In this document: piece after piece, positions 1 through 10,674 of the stretch
How positions within the stretch are numbered: position 1 is the first letter of the stretch
Layout: each line of letters begins with the position of its first letter
NCBI RefSeq assembly: GCF_022647505.1
Contig: NZ_CP071409.1
Location: 1,302,001-1,366,000, forward strand
Direction of reading: 5' to 3'
Length of the DNA stretch: 64,000 nt
DNA from: [Pantoea] beijingensis
Lineage (GTDB): Bacteria > Pseudomonadota > Gammaproteobacteria > Enterobacterales > Enterobacteriaceae
Notes under the pieces: model-generated
What the model saw: only the letters and a program-made list of their open reading frames with translations
What the model was told of the DNA's origin: nothing
Database searches by the model: none
Position numbers and translations under genes: made by a program

Positions 1-332
1 ATCGATACACACCAGTTAGGCATCCCGTTTACAAATGGGCTAGTACCATCTATTGGGTCTACTACCCAAATATAACCGGAGGTGCCGGTATGATAGCCCG
101 ACTCCTCGCCGAGAAAACCATCATCCGGGTAAGCGGTGGCGATGCGGCAGCGAATCAGTGATTCTACATCGCGATCGGCAATAGATACGACATCCTGCAA
201 GTCACGTTTGGTTTCAATTACCAGCGTTTCGCGGCGATGAAAATAATCGAGTGCTTTTTCACCCGCTTCGCGTGCAGTATCCTGCGCCAATACTAGCCGT
301 GCATTGAGGTCTAACGACAATAATGATGTCAT
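1..332 (-). CDS. inositol monophosphatase family protein (3' part outside window)
   Basis: The reverse strand from an ATG at 332 reads without a stop to the window edge, giving about 110 residues of an incomplete protein. Near residues 87-100 it has the metal-binding signature of the inositol-monophosphatase superfamily (VVDPIDGTSPFVNG) and, upstream, an EES that normally supplies the catalytic acidic residue. Family members are Mg2+-dependent phosphatases acting on inositol phosphate, sugar phosphates or 3'-phosphoadenosine nucleotides; the substrate cannot be decided from this fragment. It is divergent from yfcJ. The family call is firm, the exact enzyme is not. Confidence 0.85.
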   Translation of the reverse strand, partial: MTSLLSLDLNARLVLAQDTAREAGEKALDYFHRRETLVIETKRDLQDVVSIADRDVESLIRCRIATAYPDDGFLGEESGYHTGTSGYIWVVDPIDGTSPFVNGMPNWCVS

Positions 333-498
333 AACGCAGTTCCCATATAGTTCTGTCATCAGTCAGGCGTCAGCTTATTCGCCATCCTGCCAATGGCCAG
401 AATTATCCGGTGGTTATGTTTCAGTATGCAGTGTCCTGCCCGTATTTCTCAAACGGAATGTCTCCAGCAAGCGGCTGACAATACGGCATCGTTTGCCG

Positions 499-528
499 TT
501 CAACATTACTGTACTATTCCGCTATAAT
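499..528 (+). promoter_or_regulatory. possible sigma-70 promoter upstream of yfcJ
   Basis: A perfect -10 hexamer TATAAT lies at 523-528, with a TTCAAC that could act as a -35 element at 499-504 (18-bp spacer). It points towards yfcJ, about 135 bp upstream of its start. The -35 is poor, so this is only a candidate. The rest of the 333-663 spacer holds no gene I can support. Confidence 0.35.
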
Positions 529-663
529 CGCTTTTTTCACAGCATTGTCATGATGTTGCGTAAGTGTTTACGGTAGCGACGTACCCGTTTCGGCAGCGTT
601 TTCAATCATTCGGGACGTGGGTTTATGGCGTTTTCACTTGTAATACAAGGAGATGCGTGACAA

Positions 664-1857
664 ATGTCCCATTCTGTTACGGATAATAAACAATCTGAAA
701 ATACCGCGCCCTTCGCCAGTACGGTGATAGCGGTATTCCTGACATATCTTACAGTGGGCCTGCCATTGCCAGTGATCCCACTATTTGTGCACCACCAGCT
801 TGGATTAAATAATGTGATGGTGGGTGTGGCGGTTGGTATTCAGTTTCTGGCCACTGTCCTGACGCGTAGTTATGCCGGTCGCCTCGCCGACCAGCGCGGT
901 GCGAAACGTTCAACGTTACAGGGAATGATAGCCTGCGCGTTGGCTGGTGGTGCTTATACACTGGCGGTGTTACTTCCGGTCGATGTGATAACACGATTCG
1001 TGTTGTTATTGCTGGGAAGGTTGATCCTTGGCTTTGGTGAGAGTCAGTTGCTGACCGGAAACCTGACTTGGGGGTTGGGATTGATGGGGCCGCATCGTTC
1101 TGGGTTGGTCATGTCCTGGAATGGTATGGCGATCTTCGGTGCGCTGGCTGCAGGCGCGCCCATTGGGTTACTGCTCTATTCGCATTGGGGATTTCTTGCG
1201 CTGGGTATCAGCACCATGATACTACCGTTAGTGGCGATGTTAGCGAACGTCTGGGTCAGATCTGTGGCACCGCATGGCGGTGAGCGACCTACCTTATGGC
1301 GTATTGTGGGGCTGATTTGGCAACCCGGGCTGGGACTGGCATTGCAAGGCGTAGGTTTTGCAGTGATTGGTACTTTTGTGTCCCTCTATTTCCACGTGCA
1401 GCAGTGGGGGAACGCAGGTTTTGCACTTACTGCATTTGGTGGGGCCTTTGTTTTAGTGCGGGTGCTATTTAGCGGGATGCCGGATCGTTTTGGCGGTGTA
1501 CGGGTCGCACTTGTTTCGCTGCTCATTGAAGGCTGTGGTCTATTGCTGTTGGGGTATGCGCCTGATGCCTCATCGGCGCTGGCGGGGGCTGCGCTCACCG
1601 GTTGTGGTTGTTCACTGGTTTTTCCTGCTTTAGGTGTTGAAGTCGTTAAACGTGTGCCACCCCAAGTGCGCGGTACGGCATTAGGAGGCTATGCGGCATT
1701 TCAGGATATAGCTTACGGCATCAGTGGTCCAATCGCCGGCCTGTTGGCCACTTCTGCGGGGTACGGTGCGGTATTTATTGCCGGTGCCTGTGCTGCAGCC
1801 GCTGGGATAATCGTGATCCTGCTATTTTTCCGTAATCAACCGCGCAGGCGAGAGTGA
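664..1857 (+). CDS. yfcJ: MFS transporter YfcJ
   Basis: A 397-residue, strongly hydrophobic protein with about 12 membrane segments, closely resembling E. coli YfcJ, a major facilitator superfamily inner-membrane transporter of unproven substrate (related to YhhS). Visible family marks are the loop 2-3 motif [11 protein letters not shown] (about residues 77-87), [10 protein letters not shown] in the first half and [15 protein letters not shown] in the second half. The ATG at 664 is preceded by AAGGAG at 647-652; that Shine-Dalgarno overlaps the right arm of a small palindrome (CTTGTA A TACAAG). The gene stands alone on its strand, divergent from the phosphatase gene and convergent with yfcH. 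Confidence 0.9.
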   Translation: MSHSVTDNKQSENTAPFASTVIAVFLTYLTVGLPLPVIPLFVHHQLGLNNVMVGVAVGIQFLATVLTRSYAGRLADQRGAKRSTLQGMIACALAGGAYTLAVLLPVDVITRFVLLLLGRLILGFGESQLLTGNLTWGLGLMGPHRSGLVMSWNGMAIFGALAAGAPIGLLLYSHWGFLALGISTMILPLVAMLANVWVRSVAPHGGERPTLWRIVGLIWQPGLGLALQGVGFAVIGTFVSLYFHVQQWGNAGFALTAFGGAFVLVRVLFSGMPDRFGGVRVALVSLLIEGCGLLLLGYAPDASSALAGAALTGCGCSLVFPALGVEVVKRVPPQVRGTALGGYAAFQDIAYGISGPIAGLLATSAGYGAVFIAGACAAAAGIIVILLFFRNQPRRRE

Positions 1858-2063
1858 GGGTGACCACGGTCCGGATGGAACCTGGCCACTGAAATCTATC
1901 CCGCTCAAGCCTGTGGTCGGCCGTGGGATAAGGTCGACAAAGCGTAGGGTTGGGCGAGTGCTTGTGTCGTTTAGCTTCCCGGATGTGGAACCGTCCTGCC
2001 GTTGTGCTGGCGGTAGACATCCCCATTCGGCAGAACGCCGCAAGGATGCTGAGTACTCCGCTG

Positions 2064-2957
2064 TTATACGACGTCTTTTAAGGCTTCATCCAGTTCAAAC
2101 CATCTGAAGCCAAATCCTGATTCCTCTAAACGTTTTGGTAAGACGTGTTGCCCACCGAGCACCAGTACCGAGGATTCTCCCATCATTAGCTTGATGGCGC
2201 TGGCTGGCGTGCGCATAAATGCCGGACGATGCATCACATGGCCAAGCGTGGCGGCGAACTGCTCATTCCGTACCGCATAAGGTGCGACAATATTGAATGG
2301 ACCCTGTAGCTGAGAATTATCCAGCAGCCACAGGATTGCGTTCAGCATATCATCAAGGTGGATCCACGGCATATATTGCTTGCCACTGCCGAGCGGACCA
2401 CCGATCCCGAGTTTAAAGGGCAGTTTCATTTTAGTTAACGCACCGCCTTCTTTTGCCAGTACGACACCAGTACGTAGCAAACAAACCCGTGTACTTTCGC
2501 TTTGAGCCGCAAGGGCCAATTTTTCCCAACGTGCGCACAACTGATGGGTAAACTCATCATGTCCGGGATCATCTTCAGTCAACACCAGCTCACCGGTATC
2601 GCCATAAAAACCGGTCGCCGAACCTGAAATAAGCACCGATGGCGGATGGCTGCTGGCATTAATTAATGAAGCAAGCCGTTCGGTGATTTCCCAGCGGCTT
2701 TCACACAGTCGCTGCTTCTGCTGCTCGCTCCAGCGCTTATCAGCAATGGGTTCCCCTGCAAGGTTGATGACTGCATCAATACCATTAAGGTCTTGCTGTT
2801 GCGCCAGACCAGACCACAAATTCACCTGTTCGCCGAGTTTTTGACGAGCGCTGGCAACATCCCGGGTGACAACGCTTACCTGATGACCCGTCTGCAGTAA
2901 CCTTGGGAGTAATTGACTACCAATTAACCCAGTCCCACCGGTTAATAAAATATGCAT
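2064..2957 (-). CDS. yfcH: TIGR01777-family nucleoside-diphosphate-sugar epimerase-like protein YfcH
   Basis: A 297-residue extended short-chain dehydrogenase/reductase-like protein. The N-terminus carries the Rossmann nucleotide-binding motif [10 protein letters not shown] (about residues 7-16), followed by the conserved block [13 protein letters not shown], the catalytic-type stretch [10 protein letters not shown] and the family stretch PWIHLDDM. Length and sequence match E. coli YfcH. Its biochemical role is not established to my knowledge. In E. coli it sits beside folX; here folX is absent and yfcH is convergent with yfcJ and divergent from yfcF. Confidence 0.9.
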   Translation of the reverse strand: MHILLTGGTGLIGSQLLPRLLQTGHQVSVVTRDVASARQKLGEQVNLWSGLAQQQDLNGIDAVINLAGEPIADKRWSEQQKQRLCESRWEITERLASLINASSHPPSVLISGSATGFYGDTGELVLTEDDPGHDEFTHQLCARWEKLALAAQSESTRVCLLRTGVVLAKEGGALTKMKLPFKLGIGGPLGSGKQYMPWIHLDDMLNAILWLLDNSQLQGPFNIVAPYAVRNEQFAATLGHVMHRPAFMRTPASAIKLMMGESSVLVLGGQHVLPKRLEESGFGFRWFELDEALKDVV

Positions 2958-4004
<1,047 letters not shown>

Positions 4005-4114
4005 GCGCTGCGCTTATTGCGTCGAAAAACGTTAACTATTACTTTAGGCGACCTGCGTTTACGAAACGCAAAGGCTTAACTGCGCATAACGCGCCAGAAC
4101 AGAGAAAGGGTTAC

Positions 4115-4666
4115 TTGATGGTGGAGCAAAGTCAGGCTGCCGGTATGGAGTGGGTTGATGTCGTTAATGAAGATAACGAGGTTATCGCTCAGGCGAGCCG
4201 GCCGCAGATGCGTGCACAATGTTTGCGCCATCGCGCAACCTATATTGTTGTTCACGACGGCATGGGGAAAATACTGGTGCAACGTCGTACCGAAACCAAA
4301 GATTTTATGCCGGGGATGTTAGATGCCACGGCTGGCGGTGTCGTACAAAGCGGCGAAGCCTTTCTTGAATCGGCCCGGCGTGAAGCGGAAGAGGAACTGG
4401 GTATTGCCGCTGTCCCTTTTGCTGAACATGGGTTGTTCTATTTTGAAGACGAGCACTGTCGCGTTTGGGGTGGGCTGTTTAGCTGTGTTTCCCATGGCCC
4501 TTTTGCCATGCAGGAAGAGGAAGTCGCCGAAATTTTCTGGTTAACGCCGCAGGAAGTGACCGCACGCTGCGATGAGTTTACGGCAGATTCGCTTAAGGCG
4601 CTGTCTCTATGGCTTAGCCGTAATAACGAATCTCACGGTACTGCGACATCAACGCAGGCACAATAA
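4115..4666 (+). CDS. yfcD: Nudix hydrolase YfcD
   Basis: A 183-residue Nudix-fold hydrolase. The Nudix box, pattern GX5EX7REUXEEXGU, spans about residues 72-94 with core residues REAEEELGI, which coordinate Mg2+ for cleavage of a nucleoside diphosphate linked to another moiety. It closely resembles E. coli YfcD; the physiological substrate is not settled. The ATG at 4115 is preceded by AGAAAGGG; a near-cognate start three bases upstream is less likely. In E. coli yfcD is followed by yfcC and pta; here the LacI/PTS cassette takes the place of yfcC. Confidence 0.9.
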   Translation: MMVEQSQAAGMEWVDVVNEDNEVIAQASRPQMRAQCLRHRATYIVVHDGMGKILVQRRTETKDFMPGMLDATAGGVVQSGEAFLESARREAEEELGIAAVPFAEHGLFYFEDEHCRVWGGLFSCVSHGPFAMQEEEVAEIFWLTPQEVTARCDEFTADSLKALSLWLSRNNESHGTATSTQAQ

Positions 4667-4805
4667 GGCGACATCTCCTGCAGACATTATCCGTCATACT
4701 CTGAATGGCACCCTGCATTTGAATTCGTCCCGCAGAACGATACAAACGGATTTGCTGGATGATGTGTGCCTGGGTTAGCACAACTGCGGAAAGTGAACTT
4801 ATCGG

Positions 4806-5822
4806 CTAACAGCTATCCCGTAAGCAGAGCCGGGGAATAATAGCCGAGCCTTGCCACTCTTGATCGTTCAGGCGCGCCAGTAAGGCGCGTCCTGCTTCGA
4901 TGCCTATTTGTCGATGAGGGACCGCCATGGTGGAAAGGCCCGGTTGACACACTTGACTGACATCGCTATTGCCGAAGCCCACAACGGCAAGGTCGCCCGG
5001 GACTTTAATACGTCTGCGCTGGCATTCATAAAGCGCGCCGCAAGCGAGTTCATCTGATATGCAGACGAGTGCATCCAGTTCTGGCCAGTTAAGTAAGAAT
5101 TCGGGGAGCTGAAGGGCGCCGGTAGAAAAGCTGGGGGCCGTTGCTGCATTAATCACGCGGTGGGGTGACATATGGTTCCGCAACATCGCCTTGTGCCATC
5201 CCTGCAGGTATTGCTGAAAAATCCACTGCTCCTGGTTGGCACATAGCAGACCGATATTTTTATAACCTCGTTGAATCAGCATTTGGGTAAGTTGGTGCAT
5301 GGCTTCAACGTTATCAATGCCGATATTCATATCAATGGGGTTGGTATGCATCGCGCCAATTTCCAGCACCGGCATCGTACTATTTCCTAACCACTGGCGC
5401 ACGTTAGCAGAGTGTTCAACGCTCAGTAGAATGGCCGCGGCCAGATTACATGATAATAGCGTTTCCAGTAGTTTTTCTTCACGCTCCAGTCGATGTTGCG
5501 ACTCGGCCAGCATAATTTGGTATCCCGCAGGCTGCAGGATCTGCTGCAAACCGGCAAACATTTCGGTACAACCTGATTCGGCAAGGCTGGGGACTACCAT
5601 CGCAATATTGTACGACGATGCTGATGCCAGTGCGCTAGCTGTAAGGTTCGGCATATAGCCCAGTTCACTGACTGCCGCTTCGATTTTTTCTCGTAATTTA
5701 TCTGAGACTTGCTCTGGCGTACGCAGTGCGCGTGATACTGTCATGGTGCCCACGCCTGCCAGATTGGCAACATCTGCCAGCGTTACGCGGCCCGTGCCGC
5801 GCCTTTTGCGGTTAATCGACAT
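4806..5822 (-). CDS. LacI-family transcriptional regulator of the adjacent PTS cassette
   Basis: A 338-residue GntR-like member of the LacI family. Residues about 12-60 form the helix-turn-helix (TLADVANLAGVGTMTVSRAL) and hinge helix (PNLTASALAS); the rest is the periplasmic-binding-protein-like effector domain ending in VPHRQIGIEAGRALLARL. It is transcribed divergently from the IIA-IIB-IIC genes, and two palindromes with core GATAGCGCTATC lie between them, the usual arrangement for a local repressor that also controls itself. The inducer is unknown. The ATG at 5822 follows CAGGAACTCAG. Confidence 0.9.
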   Translation of the reverse strand: MSINRKRRGTGRVTLADVANLAGVGTMTVSRALRTPEQVSDKLREKIEAAVSELGYMPNLTASALASASSYNIAMVVPSLAESGCTEMFAGLQQILQPAGYQIMLAESQHRLEREEKLLETLLSCNLAAAILLSVEHSANVRQWLGNSTMPVLEIGAMHTNPIDMNIGIDNVEAMHQLTQMLIQRGYKNIGLLCANQEQWIFQQYLQGWHKAMLRNHMSPHRVINAATAPSFSTGALQLPEFLLNWPELDALVCISDELACGALYECQRRRIKVPGDLAVVGFGNSDVSQVCQPGLSTMAVPHRQIGIEAGRALLARLNDQEWQGSAIIPRLCLRDSC

Positions 5823-6032
5823 CTGAGTTCCTGTTGGGGAGCGAGTATCCCTTTTATATCATCCTGCTTTTTCATGGTAGCTTAACGACTGCAGCGCTGA
5901 ATGTCGCAGGTTGAGCATGTGACCGCAATCCCTCTCTGATTCAGAACCTTCCAGACCGCCATTACATCTACCACCGGATTAATGTGGGTAAAGTATACGC
6001 CTATTCATAGCTAAATTGGCGGTAAGAGCTAT

Positions 6033-6052
6033 TTGTGATAGCGCTATCACAA
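6033..6052. promoter_or_regulatory. LacI-type operator palindrome 1
   Basis: A perfect 20-bp palindrome, T plus TGTGATAGCGCTATCACA plus A, lies in the divergent spacer between the LacI-type regulator and the PTS genes. The central CG step with symmetric arms is typical of LacI-family operators. The TGTGA/TCACA ends also resemble CRP half-sites, but the 8-bp spacing is wrong for CRP. Assignment to the neighbouring regulator is inferred from position and symmetry. Confidence 0.75.
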
Positions 6053-6070
6053 TTTGGCTTCTCCTTAAAT

Positions 6071-6082
6071 GATAGCGCTATC
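6071..6082. promoter_or_regulatory. LacI-type operator palindrome 2
   Basis: The 12-bp palindrome GATAGCGCTATC repeats the core of the operator at 6033-6052. The two centres are 34 bp apart, about three helical turns, which would put bound dimers on roughly the same face of the DNA. It lies 89 bp upstream of the IIA start and next to the CRP-like site. Confidence 0.7.
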
Positions 6083-6084
6083 TT

Positions 6085-6100
6085 TGTGATGCCGATCACT
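6085..6100. promoter_or_regulatory. CRP-like site of the PTS operon
   Basis: TGTGA-TGCCGA-TCACT matches the CRP consensus TGTGA-N6-TCACA at 9 of 10 positions with correct spacing. It lies 70 bp upstream of the IIA ATG, directly next to operator 2. This fits catabolite activation of a sugar PTS operon, combined with local repression. The promoter hexamers themselves are not clear. Confidence 0.6.
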
Positions 6101-6170
6101 GTCGGTGATGCCACGGTTGATTAAAGTCTGTGTGTCGATTTATCACCTGATGCAATGATTTGGAGGGCTT

Positions 6171-6614
6171 ATGCTGAACACATGGCTAAACGACGACACT
6201 ATTCAGTTGGCGCACTCGTTTAGCGACTGGAAGCAGGCACTGGCGTGCTGTGCTGCCCCGCTGTTGCAGAAGGGAATTATTACCCCGCGCTATGTAGAGG
6301 CGATTCTGGAGAGTCATCAAAAATTAGGCCCTTATTATGTGTTGGCTCCAGGATTGGCGATGCCACACGCAAGACCTGAGGACGGAGCTACCGCGCTTGG
6401 ACTGTCATTGTTGAAGTTGGAGCAGGGCGTAAGTTTTGGGGCAGAAGAACACGATCCTGTTGATGTGATTATTATGCTTGCTGCACCGGATAAAAATAGC
6501 CATATCGATTTGATCACCGGGTTGGCAGAGATGTTCTCCAGTGATGAAACGATGGAAAAATTGCATCGTGCGACGCGTATTGAGGAGATAAAGCAGCTTA
6601 TATCTGCGTTTTAA
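6171..6614 (+). CDS. PTS sugar transporter subunit IIA (mannitol/fructose-type fold, UlaC-like)
   Basis: A 147-residue cytoplasmic phosphocarrier. The phosphorylated histidine is expected at His66 in the family motif GLAMPHARPEDGA, and the block DPVDVIIMLAAPDKNSHIDLI is typical of the PTS EIIA type-2 domain. It would take phosphate from HPr and pass it to IIB. The ATG follows TTGGAGGGC. It is the first gene of an IIA-IIB-IIC operon behind a CRP-like site and two operators. The sugar is unknown; the family includes L-ascorbate (Ula/Sga) systems. Confidence 0.88.
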   Translation: MLNTWLNDDTIQLAHSFSDWKQALACCAAPLLQKGIITPRYVEAILESHQKLGPYYVLAPGLAMPHARPEDGATALGLSLLKLEQGVSFGAEEHDPVDVIIMLAAPDKNSHIDLITGLAEMFSSDETMEKLHRATRIEEIKQLISAF

Positions 6615-6741
6615 GCCCTGCTCTTGCCCGCATGCCGGGTCAAGGCAAAAAACCGTTTGGTGTATTAATCAGAAAGAGAAGGCCACTAGCACATAGTGGT
6701 TGAGGCTCTCTACATCCTGGAAAAATGAAAAGGTAAATAAA

Positions 6742-7014
6742 ATGAAAATTATGGCGATTTGTGGTTCGGGCTTAGGCACCAGCTTTATGGTTGAGATGAA
6801 TATTAAAAAGGTGCTGAAAAAGCTGGGGATTGATGCTGAAGTTGAGCATTCCGATCTCTCTTCTGCAACGCCAGGTATGGCTGACCTCTTCGTTATGGCA
6901 AAGGATATTGCGGCAAGCGCCAGCGTACCGAAAGATCAGTTGCTGGTGATCAATAACATTATCGATATTAATGAACTGGAAACTAAGCTTGCTGCTTATT
7001 TTGCCAACCGTTAA
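6742..7014 (+). CDS. PTS sugar transporter subunit IIB (UlaB-like)
   Basis: A 90-residue IIB protein of the lactose/ascorbate type, starting MKIMAICGSGLGTSFMVEM. Cys7 in the loop CGSGLGTS is the expected phosphorylated residue. I chose the ATG at 6742 because AAAAGG sits just upstream and the protein then begins directly with the first beta strand; an upstream TTG at 6700 would add 14 residues foreign to the fold. Its stop overlaps a possible IIC start (TAATG). Confidence 0.88.
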   Translation: MKIMAICGSGLGTSFMVEMNIKKVLKKLGIDAEVEHSDLSSATPGMADLFVMAKDIAASASVPKDQLLVINNIIDINELETKLAAYFANR

Positions 7015-7034
7015 TGACGCTTAGCGAGGCGGAT

Positions 7035-8399
7035 ATGTTTATCCAGGAAACGTTAAAGTTTATTGTTGATATTCTTAAAGTACCTTCGGTACTGGTGGGA
7101 CTTATTGCGCTCATCGGCTTAGTCGCACAAAAAAAATCTTTTTCTGATGTAGTTAAAGGCACCGTTAAAACGATTCTCGGTTTTATTGTATTGGGCGGTG
7201 GCGCGACGGTATTAGTTAGCTCACTCAATCCACTTGGAGGAATGTTTGAGCATGCTTTTAATATTCAGGGCATCATTCCTAACAATGAAGCTATCGTTTC
7301 GATTGCTATTGAGAAGTACGGTGCATCAACCGCGCTCATTATGGCATTTGGTATGGTAGCGAATATTATCGTCGCCCGTTTTACCCGGCTTAAATATATC
7401 TTTTTAACCGGTCATCACACTTTTTATATGGCGAGTATGATTGCCGTTATCCTGAGCGTCGCAGGATTTGAGGGCACGTCATTAGTCTTTACCGGTGCAT
7501 TGACGCTGGGTATGATTATGGCGATTTTCCCGGCCATCGCGCATCGTTATATGCGTAAAGTCACCGGCAGCGATGATATCGCGTTAGGTCATTTTGGTAC
7601 AATTGGCTACGTGTTAGCTGGCTGGATCGGTAGTATTGGCGGAAAACCCTCGCGTTCTACCGAAGAGATGAATCTGCCAAAGAATCTTAGCTTCCTGCGC
7701 GATAGTTCGATCTCAATCTCCATGACGATGATCATCATTTATATCATCCTCGCAGTATGCGCCGGAAAAGAGTACGTCGAAGGTCAGTTAAGCGGCGGAC
7801 AAAACTTCCTGGTGTACTCGATTATTCAGGCAATTACTTTTGCTGCTGGTGTATTTATTATCCTGCAAGGGGTCAGGCTGATTCTGGCTGAAATCGTTCC
7901 GGCATTTACCGGGTTTTCTGAAAAACTGGTACCCAATGCACGTCCAGCGCTCGATTGCCCGGTGGTTTATCCATATGCGCCAAATGCAGTATTGGTAGGA
8001 TTTCTATTCAGTTTCCTTGGCGGGCTGGTGGGACTGTTCTTGTTGGGACAAATGAAGCTGGTACTTATCTTACCCGGTGTGGTTCCGCACTTTTTCACGG
8101 GTGCCGCTTCCGGCGTGTTTGGCAACGCAACTGGCGGGCGCCGTGGTGCCATGTTAGGGGCATTCGCCAATGGATTGCTGATTACCTTCCTTCCCGTTTT
8201 ACTGTTGCCAGTATTGGGGGCAATTGGTTTTGCCAATACAACATTCTCTGATGCTGATTTTGGCGTTATTGGGATTATTTTGGGCAATCTTGCTCGCTTC
8301 GTTAATAAAGAATCGATCATGGTGGTAGTGGTCGCGCTCTTTGCCGTGTTGGTAGCGTATAACTATCTTGCTAAACGCCGTCCGGCGGATACGGAGTAA
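7035..8399 (+). CDS. PTS sugar transporter subunit IIC (UlaA/SgaT-type permease)
   Basis: A 454-residue membrane permease with roughly ten hydrophobic segments, of the UlaA (SgaT) ascorbate-type IIC family. Marks include GHHTFYMASM, the cytoplasmic block GGKPSRSTEEMNLPKNLSFLRD and VVYPYAPNAVLVGFL. Two starts are possible: ATG 7014, overlapping the IIB stop, or ATG 7035, preceded by GAGGCGG and giving the hydrophobic N-terminus MFIQETLKF. I prefer 7035. No catabolic enzyme gene follows; a strong terminator does. Substrate undetermined. Confidence 0.87.
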   Translation: MFIQETLKFIVDILKVPSVLVGLIALIGLVAQKKSFSDVVKGTVKTILGFIVLGGGATVLVSSLNPLGGMFEHAFNIQGIIPNNEAIVSIAIEKYGASTALIMAFGMVANIIVARFTRLKYIFLTGHHTFYMASMIAVILSVAGFEGTSLVFTGALTLGMIMAIFPAIAHRYMRKVTGSDDIALGHFGTIGYVLAGWIGSIGGKPSRSTEEMNLPKNLSFLRDSSISISMTMIIIYIILAVCAGKEYVEGQLSGGQNFLVYSIIQAITFAAGVFIILQGVRLILAEIVPAFTGFSEKLVPNARPALDCPVVYPYAPNAVLVGFLFSFLGGLVGLFLLGQMKLVLILPGVVPHFFTGAASGVFGNATGGRRGAMLGAFANGLLITFLPVLLLPVLGAIGFANTTFSDADFGVIGIILGNLARFVNKESIMVVVVALFAVLVAYNYLAKRRPADTE

Positions 8400-8414
8400 C
8401 GTTAACGGATATAA

Positions 8415-8442
8415 AAAAGGCCGCTTAAATAAGCGGCCTTTT
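8415..8442. terminator. bidirectional terminator between PTS operon and pta
   Basis: The stem GGCCGCTT/AAGCGGCC closes a 4-base AAAT loop and is flanked by AAAA on the left and TTTT on the right, so it can terminate both the rightward PTS operon and the leftward pta transcript. Confidence 0.9.
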
Positions 8443-8460
8443 GACGTGCTCAGAAACGAA

Positions 8461-10605
8461 TTAATTTGCTGCCTGAGAAGACTGGATCGCGGTCAATGCA
8501 ATGGTGTAGACAATGTCGTCAACCAAAGCACCACGTGATAAGTCATTCACTGGCTTACGCATACCTTGCAGCATTGGACCAATTGAGATCAAATCGGCAG
8601 AACGCTGCACCGCTTTGTAGGTGGTGTTACCCGTGTTCAGGTCCGGGAAGATAAATACGGTCGCGCGGCCTGCAACTGGCGAATTGGGTGCTTTCGATTT
8701 TGCAACGTCAGCCATGATCGCGGCATCGTACTGCAGTGGGCCATCGATCACCAGGTCCGGACGTTTTTCCTGGGCGATGCGCGTTGCTTCACGTACTTTC
8801 TCAACATCGCTGCCAGCACCAGAGTTGCCGGTTGAATAAGAGATCATTGCCACACGCGGTTCGATGCCAAATGCCGTAGCCGAATCGGCTGACTGGATGG
8901 CGATTTCCGCTAATTGCTCCGCGGTGGGATCCGGGTTAATCGCACAGTCACCGTAGACCAGGACTTGCTCCGGCAGCAGCATGAAGAATACAGATGAAAC
9001 CAGTGAGCTGTTTGGTGCAGTTTTAATCAGCTGTAGTGGCGGGCGGATGGTGTTTGCTGTGGTGTGAACGGCACCCGATACCAGGCCATCCACTTCATTT
9101 TTCTCCAGCATCATTGTACCGAGCACTACGTTGTCTTCCAACTGCTCGCGTGCCACTACTTCGGTCATGCCTTTACTTTTACGCAGCTCCACTAAGCGCG
9201 CGACGTAATTTTCGCGAACGACTTCCGGATCGACGATATCGATCCCGCTACCCAGCTGTACGCCCTGGACTGCGGCAACGCGCTGGATCTCTTCCGGGTT
9301 ACCCAGCAGCACGCAGGTCGCAATACCACGTTCAGCACAGATTGCGGCGGCCTTGACGGTACGCGGTTCGTCACCTTCCGGCAGGACGATACGCTTACCG
9401 GCGCTGCGTGCCAGTTCAGTCAACTGATAGCGGAATGCTGGAGGTGAGAGACGACGGCTGCGCTCAGAGGTAGCGGTCAGCGATTCGATCCATTCAGCGT
9501 CAATATGGCTGGCAACATACTCCTGGACGCGCTCAATGCGCTGGGTGTCGTCAGTCGGAACTTCAAGATTAAAGCTTTGTAAGCTTAGCGAGGTCTGCCA
9601 GGTGTTGGTATTTACCATAAATACCGGTAGACCTGTCTGGAATGCTCGTTCACATAATTTGTTAATACGATCGTCAATCTCATAGCCGCCGGTCAGCAAA
9701 ATGGCACCAATCTCGACGCCGTTCATGGCAGCCAGGCAGGCGGCAACGATAACGTCAGGACGATCGGCGGAGGTGACCAACAGTGAACCCGGGCGGAAAT
9801 GCTCAAGCATATGTGGAATGCTGCGCGCGCAGAAGGTGACTGACTTCACGCGACGGGTTTTGATATCACCTTCGTTAATGATGCGTGCGTTCAGGTGGTG
9901 GCACATATCAATGGCACGAGTGGCGATAAGATCAAAACTCCAGGGCACGCAGCCCAGTACCGGCAGCGGGCTGTTGGCAAACAGTTGTTTCGGATCGATA
10001 TTGGCTACACTGGCTTTCGTCGAATCATCAAAAATTTCTGACAGGTCCGGACGCGTACGGCCTTGCTCATCCACCGGTGCATTTAGTTTATTAATGATAA
10101 CGCCGATGATGTTTTTATTTTTGCTACCGCCAAAGCCGCTTTGCGTCAGTTCGATGCGCTCTTTTAACTGGGCTGGAGAGTCATTGCCCAACGCCGTGAC
10201 AAAGACGATTTCAGCATTCAGTGTTTTGGCGATCTCGTAGTTCAGAGCGTTAGCAAATTGATGCTTGCGTGTGGGAACCAATCCTTCAACCAGCACCACT
10301 TCAGCATCTTTGGTGTTTTCGTGGTAGCGGGCAATAATCTCTTCCATCAGTACGTCCTGCTGATTTGAACCCAGCAGTGATTCAACACGCGCCATTTGCA
10401 GCGGTTCTGCTGCTGGGATGGAGGAGTTTTTACGGATAATAGAAGTGGTTTGATCCGGATGGTTAGCGCCAGCACGGGGCTGTGCAATCGGTTTAAATAC
10501 GCTCAGGCGAACGCCTTTACGCTCCATAGCACGAATCACGCCGAGGCTGACGCTGGTCAGGCCGACGCTGGTGCCGGTAGGAATCAACATAATTGTACGA
10601 GACAC
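8461..10605 (-). CDS. pta: phosphate acetyltransferase Pta
   Basis: A 714-residue enzyme, the same length as E. coli Pta. It converts acetyl-CoA and phosphate to acetyl phosphate and CoA. The N-terminal part (about 1-240) is a P-loop/dethiobiotin-synthetase-like domain ([17 protein letters not shown]), the middle is a DRTGG domain ([18 protein letters not shown]), and the C-terminal 330 residues are the phosphotransacetylase domain ([49 protein letters not shown]). It lies 69 bp downstream of ackA on the same strand and probably forms an operon with it. Confidence 0.97.
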   Translation of the reverse strand: MSRTIMLIPTGTSVGLTSVSLGVIRAMERKGVRLSVFKPIAQPRAGANHPDQTTSIIRKNSSIPAAEPLQMARVESLLGSNQQDVLMEEIIARYHENTKDAEVVLVEGLVPTRKHQFANALNYEIAKTLNAEIVFVTALGNDSPAQLKERIELTQSGFGGSKNKNIIGVIINKLNAPVDEQGRTRPDLSEIFDDSTKASVANIDPKQLFANSPLPVLGCVPWSFDLIATRAIDMCHHLNARIINEGDIKTRRVKSVTFCARSIPHMLEHFRPGSLLVTSADRPDVIVAACLAAMNGVEIGAILLTGGYEIDDRINKLCERAFQTGLPVFMVNTNTWQTSLSLQSFNLEVPTDDTQRIERVQEYVASHIDAEWIESLTATSERSRRLSPPAFRYQLTELARSAGKRIVLPEGDEPRTVKAAAICAERGIATCVLLGNPEEIQRVAAVQGVQLGSGIDIVDPEVVRENYVARLVELRKSKGMTEVVAREQLEDNVVLGTMMLEKNEVDGLVSGAVHTTANTIRPPLQLIKTAPNSSLVSSVFFMLLPEQVLVYGDCAINPDPTAEQLAEIAIQSADSATAFGIEPRVAMISYSTGNSGAGSDVEKVREATRIAQEKRPDLVIDGPLQYDAAIMADVAKSKAPNSPVAGRATVFIFPDLNTGNTTYKAVQRSADLISIGPMLQGMRKPVNDLSRGALVDDIVYTIALTAIQSSQAAN

Positions 10606-10674
10606 GATTAACCTCTCAGGTGTTGCGTGGTGTCTGAAACAACTCCGCCAGCCGGGGCTGACGGAGGAGAAGCA

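Noticed and set aside
664..1857. yfcJ as YhhS
   Set aside because: YhhS is a paralogue, but the N-terminal block [20 protein letters not shown] and the C-terminal half fit YfcJ clearly better from memory.
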